From contig JAPLNJ010000904.1 in NCBI GenBank assembly GCA_026692885.1, positions 1-25,698 on the forward strand: DNA of 25,698 nucleotides, given 5' to 3'. Source of the DNA: Planctomycetota bacterium (GTDB lineage: Bacteria; Planctomycetota; Planctomycetia; Pirellulales; Pirellulaceae). Positions 1-7,568 of the stretch are shown piece after piece. Made by a program: the position numbers and the translations under genes. Every line of letters starts with the position of its first letter. Within the stretch, counting starts at the first letter, position 1. The notes under the pieces were generated by a model that ran no database searches, had not been told where the DNA came from, and worked only from the letters and a program-made list of their open reading frames with translations.

Positions 1-2
1 AA

Positions 3-1433
3 CTCCGCGTCTGTCCACCCAGCACATCTGCGCCCGATATCAGCCGAGTTTTCCACGAGCAACTGCTGGACAGCATGCGCGCCAGCGTGATCTTCGTCGA
101 CCGCGGCTTGACGATCCTGAAATGGAGTCGCGAGTGCGAAGCCTTGACGGGATTGGTCGCATCCAGCGTGGAAGGGATCCGCTGGGATCCCGGTTTGATC
201 CAGTTACGTGACGAGAACTACAGCCTGATTCCGACCGAAAACTGTCCCGTCATCAACACCATCCAGCGGGGCAGCGGTCAACACCTGCGTTTAGTCGTGA
301 CCAATGCCCAGGGTGAAAAGGTGTCGGTTGATGCGCAGGTCGCGCCGGTGTGTGGGGCGGACGGCTGCATCACCGGAGCGACCCTGTTGATGTTCGATGC
401 TTCGTCCCAGGTGGATCTGGAGCGGCAGGTCGAATGTCTGTACGAAAAGGCTTCCCAAGACGGCCTGACCAAAATCGCCAACCGAGCAGAGCTCGACCGT
501 CAGCACGAGGCTTTGGTACGTACCCATCACGAACGCGAAACATCCTACAGCATGATCATTTGTGACTTGGATCACTTCAAGCATGTCAACGACACCTACG
601 GGCACCAGACGGGCGACGAGGCACTGGTTACGTTCGCGGCGTTATTAAAGAGATTCTGTCGCGCCGGTGATTTGGTGGCCCGCTACGGCGGCGAGGAATT
701 CGTCCTGTTGTGTGCCAACTGCGACAACGCCACCGCCACGGTTCGGGCGGAAGCCGTCCGCGAGGCCTGGGCTGCCAAGCCGCAGCCCATGCTCAACGGC
801 AAGTGTCTGACCTGTAGCTTTGGCGTCACCGAGTTGCAGGCGGGCGATACGGCCGAGACCATGCTGCGTCGGGCCGATCGCGCCCTGTTGCAGGCCAAGG
901 ACAGCGGCCGCAACACGGTCGTCCAACTGGGCTGCGGCAGGAGCGGAGCAGCTGTGCCGCAAAAACGCCGCAAAGGCTGGCTCCGGTGGTTGCAACGTAA
1001 GCCCACCGACAAACTCCTTCAGCGAAGCCTGATCACCGCCTCGCCGCTCAAGGTGACCGTCGAGAAGTTACGCGGCTTTGTCGCCGACCACGCGGCCGAG
1101 ATCCTGGAAATGGAAGATACCCGGCTGACGCTCCAAGTCGAGGGCCTGCCTCCTGAGTTGAGCCGGCGCAGCACGGATCGCCCGACGCCATACCTGATCG
1201 AACTGCAATTCCAAGAGATCCAAGTCCCCTCCGAACGGCGCGAAGAAGCCAGCGACACGCGCACGCTCTTTCAAGTCGCCATTCGACCCAAGCGCGAACG
1301 GGATCGCCGCCGCGACGACTCGGATGAACGCGTTCGGCAGTTGTTGGGCAGCTTGAAAGCCTACTTGATGGCGCAGGACTACGTCAGTCCCGACGCGGAT
1401 GGCCAGCAGAACACCTCAGCCCCACCGCCGTGA
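3..1433 (+). CDS. PAS-GGDEF diguanylate cyclase, 5' end cut by window
   Basis: Likely diguanylate cyclase making cyclic di-GMP from GTP. The reading frame is open to the window edge. The first ATG in the window (75) falls inside the start of a PAS-like domain (LLDSMRASVIFVD), so the true start lies upstream and this is a partial gene. Counting from that ATG, a PAS domain spans about residues 1-115, followed by a short coiled linker and a GGDEF domain at about 125-285. The active-site motif is GGEEF (205-209), and DLDHF with NDTYGH supplies the metal and base contacts. RAGD lies five residues before GGEEF, where the inhibitory c-di-GMP site (RxxD) sits in product-inhibited cyclases, so feedback inhibition is plausible. 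After a basic linker (KRRKGWLRWLQRK) comes an unrecognised C-terminal domain of about 130 residues, rich in charged residues. No membrane segment is seen in the visible part. Confidence 0.93.
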   Translation, partial: LRVCPPSTSAPDISRVFHEQLLDSMRASVIFVDRGLTILKWSRECEALTGLVASSVEGIRWDPGLIQLRDENYSLIPTENCPVINTIQRGSGQHLRLVVTNAQGEKVSVDAQVAPVCGADGCITGATLLMFDASSQVDLERQVECLYEKASQDGLTKIANRAELDRQHEALVRTHHERETSYSMIICDLDHFKHVNDTYGHQTGDEALVTFAALLKRFCRAGDLVARYGGEEFVLLCANCDNATATVRAEAVREAWAAKPQPMLNGKCLTCSFGVTELQAGDTAETMLRRADRALLQAKDSGRNTVVQLGCGRSGAAVPQKRRKGWLRWLQRKPTDKLLQRSLITASPLKVTVEKLRGFVADHAAEILEMEDTRLTLQVEGLPPELSRRSTDRPTPYLIELQFQEIQVPSERREEASDTRTLFQVAIRPKRERDRRRDDSDERVRQLLGSLKAYLMAQDYVSPDADGQQNTSAPPP

Positions 1434-1437
1434 ACCT

Positions 1438-1532
1438 TGCACTCGGACATGGTAAGCCGCAAGGCGCTAGCCGCGGGTTCTTGACGAGAAAACGCGGCCA
1501 GTCTTCGCCGGCGGCTAGCGCCGTTCCACTCA
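1438..1532. repeat. Dispersed hairpin element, copy 1
   Basis: About 95 bp with a perfect 12-bp inverted repeat: GGCGCTAGCCGC at 1463-1474 and its complement at 1511-1522, with a 36-bp centre. A second, closely similar copy lies at 6858-6951. The element fills most of the gap between two convergent genes, where it could also work as a bidirectional terminator. Confidence 0.8.
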
Positions 1533-1568
1533 AAGTAGGCGGCAGTGGACTTAACGCTCTTCGCTCTC

Positions 1569-2735
1569 CTATTTGGTTGCAGTCGCAGACTTCAGCCAAC
1601 GCCGCATCTGCTCCAATTCGCCCTTCCAACTCTTACCGGCCCGCTGCTCGCAAAAGGCGCGGAACAGTAGATCCACGGTTTCCTGGAGTCCCCGCAGACT
1701 CTCGATCCGGTCCTCCAGGATACCGCGCCCTTCCGCAGTCTCGTCCGTCTGGATCTTCGCCCCGCTAACCGCGAACTTCTCCGCCTGCAGCACTAACTCG
1801 TACTGCTCGCCTTGGCGGGCCAGGATCAGGCCAGACCTGCGGGGGAGCTTGCCCGAGCGAATCGCCTGCGCCGCTTCGGGCAGACGCGAGGGGGCTTCCG
1901 CGGTGATCGTTTCCTTGCCGGACTCACTTCTTGGGCACTCCAGACTAAGTGTTCGAGCGAGCATGCCGGTCACCTCGGAGCCGTCTGGCAGCGAGATCGT
2001 GTCGGATTGGGTCTCCCAACGCCACCAAAGCCACAGCAGAAATTCATTGCCCAGGAAATCCACGTTCCCCGACTGCTGGTCCCACCAAGCGATCTCGGAC
2101 GCAGCAGCATTCGCTTGAAACACGGCCGGAACCACCTCTTCCAACGCCTTGCGCTGCTTCGTTTCCGCCGCCCACTCGTGAGCGCGTTGACTCGCCGTCA
2201 GCCGCGTCAGCTCCAGATCGAACGCACGTGTGCATAAGTCGCAGCCCAATTCGCTGATGGTGGCACTGGATCCGCCGATGAACAACACGCTGTTCCTCGC
2301 ATCCCACAGCACCGAAAACTGCTGCATGCGGCGGAATCTACCGCTCCGGGCTTCTTCTTCACAGCGCGCCTCGACGGCCTCTTTCGCCTCCATGCGTTGG
2401 GTCTTGGTCGGCCGGCCGCTGGGAGCATCCGCGGTGCAGACCGCCAATTCCATTTGCAGCCACGCTCTGCGTACGGCGGCGGGAATCTGGTCCGTGTCGA
2501 TCCGCACCGCAAAGTGCAACGCGTCCCCAATCACATTCTTTTCCAGACCGAAGTCGCTGTCGAACAGATGCCCGCCGGCCAAAAATCCGACGCGTGCCTG
2601 CTCCGGCGAGGACGTTTCCGTCTGGCCGATCGCGAGTCGTTCCAGAATCTCGACGTGCTCCGCGCCGAATACGCGAAGCTGTGGGCTGCTGATGCGAAAG
2701 GAATCGAATGTGATGGGGCCTGACAAGAATCCCAT
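1569..2735 (-). CDS. RdgC-like recombination-associated protein
   Basis: A 388-residue protein resembling RdgC, a toroidal DNA-binding protein that in E. coli limits RecA loading. The match is judged from pattern. Residues about 110-175 follow the RdgC order: a KT(E/Q) linker, an EA-rich helix, then an RF..MQ.SVLWD strand and a NSVLFIG strand. FLGNEFLLWLWWRWE (227-241) corresponds to the aromatic WLW block of longer RdgC relatives. Its length exceeds the roughly 300 residues of E. coli RdgC but suits the longer forms outside Proteobacteria. The ATG at 2735 is preceded by GGAG six bases upstream (TTGGAGCACG). No signal peptide or membrane segment is seen, so it should be cytoplasmic and nucleoid-associated. 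It converges with the cyclase gene and appears monocistronic. Family placement is an inference; the gene itself is secure. Confidence 0.7.
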   Translation of the reverse strand: MGFLSGPITFDSFRISSPQLRVFGAEHVEILERLAIGQTETSSPEQARVGFLAGGHLFDSDFGLEKNVIGDALHFAVRIDTDQIPAAVRRAWLQMELAVCTADAPSGRPTKTQRMEAKEAVEARCEEEARSGRFRRMQQFSVLWDARNSVLFIGGSSATISELGCDLCTRAFDLELTRLTASQRAHEWAAETKQRKALEEVVPAVFQANAAASEIAWWDQQSGNVDFLGNEFLLWLWWRWETQSDTISLPDGSEVTGMLARTLSLECPRSESGKETITAEAPSRLPEAAQAIRSGKLPRRSGLILARQGEQYELVLQAEKFAVSGAKIQTDETAEGRGILEDRIESLRGLQETVDLLFRAFCEQRAGKSWKGELEQMRRWLKSATATK

Positions 2736-2850
2736 GCGTGCTCCAATTTTGGCGGGTCTTGCGTTCCAGATGCATATCCGCTGAGGTCTATACCAAGCCG
2801 GCTGTCGATTGCCTGCAGGGTGGGCGGTGCCACCGCAAGCTGCGCTAGCT

Positions 2851-2871
2851 GGTGGGCGTAGCCCACCCTAC
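2851..2871 (-). repeat. GTAGGGTGGGC-type repeat, inverted copy
   Basis: Read on the minus strand this is GTAGGGTGGGC, then TAC, then GCCCACC. It forms a 7-bp stem (GGTGGGC/GCCCACC) with a 3-base loop. The same family occurs at 14978-15033 (two arms) and 22134-22155. Confidence 0.75.
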
Positions 2872-3014
2872 ATCTTATGCCGTCGCCGATTAGGTCGACA
2901 GCGCACGAGCCTCACGGTTATCGGCGATTGAGCCGCCGCAGCTCCTTGGGATTACCGACCGTCGGACAAACTTGCCCGACTCGCCCAAATCCACCGGCTC
3001 CACGTGGACCAGTC

Positions 3015-3044
3015 TCTCCGAGACAGGGTTTCGCGTCTCGGAGA
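3015..3044. repeat. 10-bp perfect hairpin (TCTCCGAGAC type)
   Basis: TCTCCGAGAC at 3015-3024 pairs perfectly with GTCTCGGAGA at 3035-3044, around a 10-base loop. It lies about 150 bp upstream of the next gene and has no T-run on either side, so it looks like a dispersed repeat and not a terminator. Confidence 0.7.
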
Positions 3045-3191
3045 AACGCGACGCCGCCCGGAGCTGGCGCGATGCTTTCCGCCTGCGGGCCTTGGCCCAG
3101 CCTACACAAGAAATGCGGGTTAAGTCCGCGGGCTTCATGCGGTTTTGTTGATAGAACAGTCCTTCTCAGCAGGTTCCTGGAGTCGATTCGT

Positions 3192-4208
3192 ATGTCCGGA
3201 AATCGTTTTGCACATCGATTTACTTGGCCTCAACGGATTTTGCAGACCGCAGGCATCTACAACTTGGTCTGGGGGGCCGTTGTGGTAGTGTTCCCTTTGG
3301 CCTTTTTTCGATGGTCGGAACTGGACCCGCCTAACTACCCGCAAATCTGGCAATGCCTGGGAATCATGGTGGGGGTGTACGGCGTCGGCTATTTGTTGGC
3401 CGCGTCCGACCCGGCTCGTCACTGGCCGATTGTGCTCGTGGGCCTGCTGGGCAAGCTGATCGGCCCGCTGGGCTTCGTCTGGAACGTCATGCATGGCACC
3501 CTGTCGTGGCGTTGGCTCGGGATCATCCTGGCGAACGACGTCGTCTGGTGGGTTCCCTTTGCCGCGGTGCTCTATCATGCCTTCCGACAGAACAGTTCCC
3601 CGGCGTACGACGCGCCAGCCTATGCCTCGCTGGACGAAGCGCTGCACTCCGCGCATAGCCATCGTGGGGCGACGCTCAACGAGCTGTCAGCCGGTGGCGG
3701 AGTTCTGGTGGTGTTCTTGCGTCACTTGGGTTGCATGTTCTGTCGCGAAGCCTTGGCTGAGTTGGCCGCCCAGCGGCCGGCGATCGAGGCCTGCGGGGTC
3801 CAGTTGGCGATTGTTCACATGGGGACTCCCTTGGAAGCCTCGAAGATGAGTGCCCGTTTCGAACTGGAAGACTTGCATCGGTTCAGTGATCCAGACTGCC
3901 GCTTGTACAGCGTGTTCGGGTTGCGCCGCGGCGGTTTCCGGCAGCTGTTTGGATTGGCCGTCTGGAGGGGCGGGCTGCGCGCCGCGTTGGTCGAGGGTCA
4001 CGGGCTGGGGCGGATAGCCGGAGACACCTTTCGACTTGCCGGCGCCTTCCTGATCTCATCTGGCAAAGTCGTCACCGCTTTTCGGGCTGAAACCGCGGCC
4101 GACAAACCCAACTACCTCGCACTCAGTCAATGCGTGGACTCTGTCATACTCGAACAAGTTGACTGTAAGCGAGGCACGTTCCTGCGTCCACTCGCCAGCG
4201 TGGCCTAG
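3192..4208 (+). CDS. Membrane protein fused to CxxC peroxiredoxin-like domain
   Basis: A 338-residue two-part protein. Residues about 15-130 form four hydrophobic segments (around 20-40, 53-72, 78-98 and 105-130). Residues about 140-310 form a thioredoxin-fold domain of the AhpC/TSA 'peroxiredoxin-like 2 / SelL' type. The strand VLVVFLRHLG is followed by CMFC (181-184), the redox-active CxxC position of this family, and later come a DPDCRLYSVFGL block and a GAFLISSGKV strand. A thiol-disulfide or peroxide-reducing activity at the membrane is inferred; substrate and partner are unknown. The start is set at ATG 3192, because GGAG lies nine bases upstream and the domain begins there. The frame is open back to 2877, but that extension is not domain-like. 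No operon partner: the downstream gene is on the opposite strand. Confidence 0.82.
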   Translation: MSGNRFAHRFTWPQRILQTAGIYNLVWGAVVVVFPLAFFRWSELDPPNYPQIWQCLGIMVGVYGVGYLLAASDPARHWPIVLVGLLGKLIGPLGFVWNVMHGTLSWRWLGIILANDVVWWVPFAAVLYHAFRQNSSPAYDAPAYASLDEALHSAHSHRGATLNELSAGGGVLVVFLRHLGCMFCREALAELAAQRPAIEACGVQLAIVHMGTPLEASKMSARFELEDLHRFSDPDCRLYSVFGLRRGGFRQLFGLAVWRGGLRAALVEGHGLGRIAGDTFRLAGAFLISSGKVVTAFRAETAADKPNYLALSQCVDSVILEQVDCKRGTFLRPLASVA

Positions 4209-4357
4209 CCCGGATGACCCATGTAGGGTGGACCAAGGGAGCGTAACATCTTGGGTCCTTCGCAATCCGTCCCCGCAGAACGTCACCGTGCGACGACGCA
4301 ACAACGTTTGGCACAGCGACTGCGGCCCACCAGGAACCCGCGGCCTATCCCGCATGT

Positions 4358-5182
4358 CTACAGCAACTTGCGCAGATATTCGATGCTGCGTGCAGCCTGT
4401 TCCACGGTACCGCATTCCACGCTGAAGACGATGTCGCGCGGGCACTGCTGGCAGAGCCCGATCACTTTGGCCCAGTCGATCACGCCGTCGCCGCAGGCAC
4501 AACCGACGGGCGTACCCGCCACCTTGCCACGTTCGGCGTCCGACTGCTGGACGGAGATATCTTTGGCGTGTAAGTGCACCAATCGGTCGAGCGTATGCTG
4601 CAGCCAGACCAGGGGCTCCAGGCCGGCCAAGTAGCTATTGCCAGTGTCAAAATTGACCCCGACCGCAGGCGACTTGACTAGTTGACAGATGCGGTCCAGG
4701 CCCGCGACTGTTCGGCTGTACTGTTGGTGCATCTCGATCCCCAGCCGAATTCCGCGAGGTTCCGCGACGGCAGCGGCTTCCGTCAACACGTACTTCATGA
4801 GCAAGTAATCTTCGTCCTCCGTGGTCCAGGCAGGCTTGGGGCCTTCGTCCGTGTTGACGACCGGCGCGCCACAATCGGCGGCAAAACGAATCGCCTGCTT
4901 CAGATACTCCGTACTGATTTCTGGTTTGCACAAGGGGCAGTGAGCGGACAACGCCGACAGTTTGACCCCGGCTCGCTCGCAGACGCGACGAACCCGCAGG
5001 GGATCGTCCAACATCGAGACACTATGGAAGTACCCGGCCTCGCTCAACACTTCCCGTCCCCAATGCACCATGGGTTCGACGTACTGGTAACCGAGTTCCG
5101 CCGCCTTCGCGACGCCCCATTCGAAAGACTTATCATCGTGCCGCACGAATTCCAGGTTGACCCCCAGACCGATTTTGCCCAT
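4358..5182 (-). CDS. Sugar phosphate isomerase/epimerase (xylose isomerase-like TIM barrel)
   Basis: A 274-residue protein of the AP-endonuclease-2 / IolE-type TIM-barrel superfamily. Members isomerise or epimerise sugars and sugar acids in the cytoplasm with a divalent metal. Four metal-ligand positions typical of the fold are visible in order: Glu in GIEMH, Asp in NFDTGN, His in HLHAKD and Glu in SVECG. The start is set at ATG 5182, preceded by AGGAGGT six bases upstream; an in-frame start at 5206 has no such site. It lies 144 bp downstream of the xylanase gene on the same strand, so a role in handling released sugars is a reasonable inference. The exact substrate cannot be read from sequence. 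A cysteine-rich stretch (CACGDG, CQQCP) near the end is unusual but may be incidental. Confidence 0.85.
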   Translation of the reverse strand: MGKIGLGVNLEFVRHDDKSFEWGVAKAAELGYQYVEPMVHWGREVLSEAGYFHSVSMLDDPLRVRRVCERAGVKLSALSAHCPLCKPEISTEYLKQAIRFAADCGAPVVNTDEGPKPAWTTEDEDYLLMKYVLTEAAAVAEPRGIRLGIEMHQQYSRTVAGLDRICQLVKSPAVGVNFDTGNSYLAGLEPLVWLQHTLDRLVHLHAKDISVQQSDAERGKVAGTPVGCACGDGVIDWAKVIGLCQQCPRDIVFSVECGTVEQAARSIEYLRKLL

Positions 5183-5326
5183 GACAGGACCTCCTGTGGT
5201 GACCACGAAAAAGTTATGCCGGTGGTCAATCTATCATTCCCCAACTAGCACGAACATCTCCCCTCGCCCCGGTATCGGTGGCCAGGTTGTTGACCGCAAT
5301 TTCTGGGGGCGCCGCCTTCCAAATTG

Positions 5327-6733
5327 CTAGAGTGTCAACCGGTGCGTTTTCACGCCGGTCCGAGAATGGTTGATCTCCAACTGCTGGGTTGTGTTGCCGC
5401 TTGCCGCTTGCACTTGGTACTTGCCGAAGAAACCGCGGAAGCGGGCCTGCCCGTTCGCATCCGTCTGTGTTGCCACGTGCGTCTTCCATTGCTGGTTGAT
5501 CAATTGATCGAGGGCTTGGTAGGCGGCTTTCGGTTTTAGTTCCCCGTCGACTAGCCCGCCCTGGGCCTCGTTCTCGCCCTTCACCGCCGTGCCGTCGCCC
5601 AGGTTCCACCAGGTGACGCCCGCCATCGTCGGCGCACTGAACCACAGCCGATAATGATCTCGCACCACCTCGGCCTGGAGACGCTCCCCCTCCGCTCCCG
5701 CCGATGGAATCGTGATCTCGGTAATGTACAACGGCAGGCCGAACTCCGCGAGCGATTCGTACAGGTCCAGCATCCGGCTGGGATCGCAGTTCGCGCTGGT
5801 CAGATAGCCATCGAGTGCTGCGCGTCGGAAGTAGTGGAACTGCAAGCCGATGCCCTTGATCTTAGCACCCTGCGCCAAAAGCGTCTTGATCTGGTCGACA
5901 TACGGATTTCTATTGGCGGCGAGGAAGTTGTAGTTCGTCACCTCGTTGATCATCAGTGTGCACTTGTCTGGAAACAGCGGAGCCGCCTCCGCGAACGCCC
6001 AGGCCACGTAAGCGTGGTCGGGGCTGTAGAGCGGATAGGTCTGGCTGCACACCAGGGATTCGTTGACCACGTCGAAAATGGAAATCTTCTCGCCATAGCG
6101 GCCGGCAATCTCTCGGAAGCGTTTGCGATAGAGTTCCCGCAATTCGTCCGCGTCCTGGGGTAGCCAGGGCGGATTGTAGGCGTGCCACAGCAGCGGGTGG
6201 CCCTTCAGTGTGACCCCATGTTTCGCCGCCCACGGTGGATAGCGGTCTGGCGGGGGGCGGCGCCAGATATCTCGGGCGCCTTCCTGATAACGCAGTTCGC
6301 CGCGCGTCGGCTCCGTGCCTTCCCAGTAGAATGGGACTGTAGCGAAGTTGAACAGCCGCAGGAAGGCCGCCTCGTAGCGTTGATTCTCCTCGGCCGTCTT
6401 GAGCTGCCCCAGCACGAATGCGTTGCAGCCAAACAAGAACTCGTGCCCCATCTGCTGCACTTCGACCCGCGCGTTGGGGACCGGTTTGCCGGCGGCGTCC
6501 AGCACTTCGATCGTGGCGTCGCCCTGGCGGTATTTTTCGATGTTGCGGTCAATCCGCTCGGCGACCGCCCCGTCGTGCCACCGCGTTTGATACGCTTTCG
6601 GCGCAGCAGCCAGCACTGTCGTGACGGAGGAGACGAACAACAGTGCGGACGCCAAGGCCAGTTTCAGTCTCTGGCAACGAGCGGTGACGGGGGGCCGTGT
6701 GACAGCCACGGATGGCAGGTTCGTAACGTTCAT
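5327..6733 (-). CDS. Exported GH10 endo-1,4-beta-xylanase-like glycoside hydrolase
   Basis: A 468-residue glycoside hydrolase family 10 protein, expected to cleave xylan backbones outside the cytoplasm with retention. It begins with a long signal peptide (basic to residue 24, hydrophobic 25-41, likely cut near LAAAPK). A beta domain (about 70-100, DATIEVLDAAGKPV) precedes the barrel. Both catalytic acids are visible: the acid/base in DVVNES (Glu225) and the nucleophile in LYITEI (Glu339). KGHPLLWH (177-184) is the conserved substrate-binding block, and GVTWWNLGDG sits near the barrel end. About 50 residues after the barrel look like a short beta tail. AGGAG lies eight bases before ATG 6733. 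The sugar isomerase gene follows downstream. The family call is firm; the preferred polymer is inferred. Confidence 0.92.
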   Translation of the reverse strand: MNVTNLPSVAVTRPPVTARCQRLKLALASALLFVSSVTTVLAAAPKAYQTRWHDGAVAERIDRNIEKYRQGDATIEVLDAAGKPVPNARVEVQQMGHEFLFGCNAFVLGQLKTAEENQRYEAAFLRLFNFATVPFYWEGTEPTRGELRYQEGARDIWRRPPPDRYPPWAAKHGVTLKGHPLLWHAYNPPWLPQDADELRELYRKRFREIAGRYGEKISIFDVVNESLVCSQTYPLYSPDHAYVAWAFAEAAPLFPDKCTLMINEVTNYNFLAANRNPYVDQIKTLLAQGAKIKGIGLQFHYFRRAALDGYLTSANCDPSRMLDLYESLAEFGLPLYITEITIPSAGAEGERLQAEVVRDHYRLWFSAPTMAGVTWWNLGDGTAVKGENEAQGGLVDGELKPKAAYQALDQLINQQWKTHVATQTDANGQARFRGFFGKYQVQAASGNTTQQLEINHSRTGVKTHRLTL

Positions 6734-6838
6734 CGGGGAGACTCCTGAGAGAGGCCTCGTGGCAGTGGGAAGAGCCTCTTACGCCCTGGCATTGCCACAA
6801 GAATAATCACGCGAGATTGGAGACTGAACTTTCGGGAT

Positions 6839-6858
6839 ACGCGCACCGTGCGCGTTTT
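6839..6858 (+). terminator. Short GC hairpin with T-run
   Basis: ACGCGCA (6839-6845) and TGCGCGT (6849-6855) flank CCG and run into TTTT. It has the form of an intrinsic terminator on the plus strand, yet no plus-strand gene ends here. It abuts the dispersed element at 6858, so it may belong to that repeat's flank. Confidence 0.3.
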
Positions 6859-6951
6859 GCACTTAGACATGGTGAGCCGCAAGGCGCTAGCCGCGGGTTC
6901 TTGGGCGAGAAAACGCGCCCTGTCTTCACCGGCGGCTAGTGCCGTTCTGCC
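6858..6951. repeat. Dispersed hairpin element, copy 2
   Basis: Second copy of the element at 1438-1532, in the same orientation. The left arm GGCGCTAGCCGC (6883-6894) is identical to copy 1. The right arm (6932-6943) has one C-to-T change, which keeps a G-U pair in RNA. The centre differs slightly (GGGCGAG against GACGAG). Confidence 0.8.
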
Positions 6952-7568
6952 GCACCCATCGCGACCCCAACACTTAGGCTTGAAGACGCACCATAAAATC
7001 TGCCTGTCAATCTACCCCGGAACTCAATTCATTCCTAGCTGAACTTGGCGCCCCAGGTCGGAACCCTTTCCCCCCCCCCCCGGTTCCCCAGGGGGCGAAT
7101 TGAAGCTTCTGCGACGGCTCGTCGAGCAATACGCATGCGATGCGGCCCAACCTGCAAATCTTGAAGTTGCGCATGTTGCGCGGAGACGTCCCGGGCGAGG
7201 TTGCTCGGTGGAGCAATGCTTCTGCACTAGCAACACGGGCCAGAACAGCTTCCGGATTTCGTCGAACGATGCACGACCGGTTTGCAGGCTTGTTAGCCGG
7301 CTCCCCGTCTGCCACCAGCTTTAGCTAGTTGGTCGAGCCGACAACCGGACGACCAAGGCGGCCCTTGGAACGTGCGCCACTTTCCGTTGCCATCCGCCGC
7401 GCCTCACCGCCCAACCGAGAAACCCGCGTGACGCCGATCGTCACGGAGGTCAATTGCGACTTGGCGACGGCGGCTACTTCTATCCGCTTGCCTGATTTGG
7501 TAATCTTGACCGTCACAAGGCGCGGGGGACGCACGTCTTTGAAGTCGCGCATTTCGACGAGAAGTAGC
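6952..7568. other. Gene-poor region with a 12-C run
   Basis: No gene is supported. There is a run of 12 C at 7070-7081, flanked by GGAACC (7060-7065) and GGTTCC (7082-7087), which could pair. The frame of the downstream membrane protein is open back to 7329, but the added 80 residues lack a ribosome binding site and family character. A minus-strand frame at 7325-7552 has balanced composition but no recognised match. Confidence 0.5.

Larger units (their letters stand above)
2736..3191. other. Intergenic region with hairpin repeats
   Basis: I see no supported gene here. The frame of the downstream gene is open back to 2877, but that stretch has no ribosome binding site and is low-complexity basic sequence. 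The region holds a copy of the GTAGGGTGGGC family (2851-2871, inverted), an inverted repeat CGCCGAT/ATCGGCG (2884-2890 and 2920-2926), and a strong hairpin at 3015-3044. Confidence 0.6.

Noticed and set aside
2877..3191. 105-codon N-terminal extension of the peroxiredoxin-like fusion
   Set aside because: It overlaps hairpin repeats and is Arg/Pro-rich; ATG 3192 has a good ribosome binding site.
4682..5248. Plus-strand open frame opposite the sugar isomerase
   Set aside because: A shadow frame without domain features; the minus strand carries the metal ligands and the ribosome binding site.
7329..7568. 80-codon N-terminal extension of the CBS membrane protein
   Set aside because: No ribosome binding site at 7329, composition unlike the rest, and the first membrane helix begins just after ATG 7569 or 7587.
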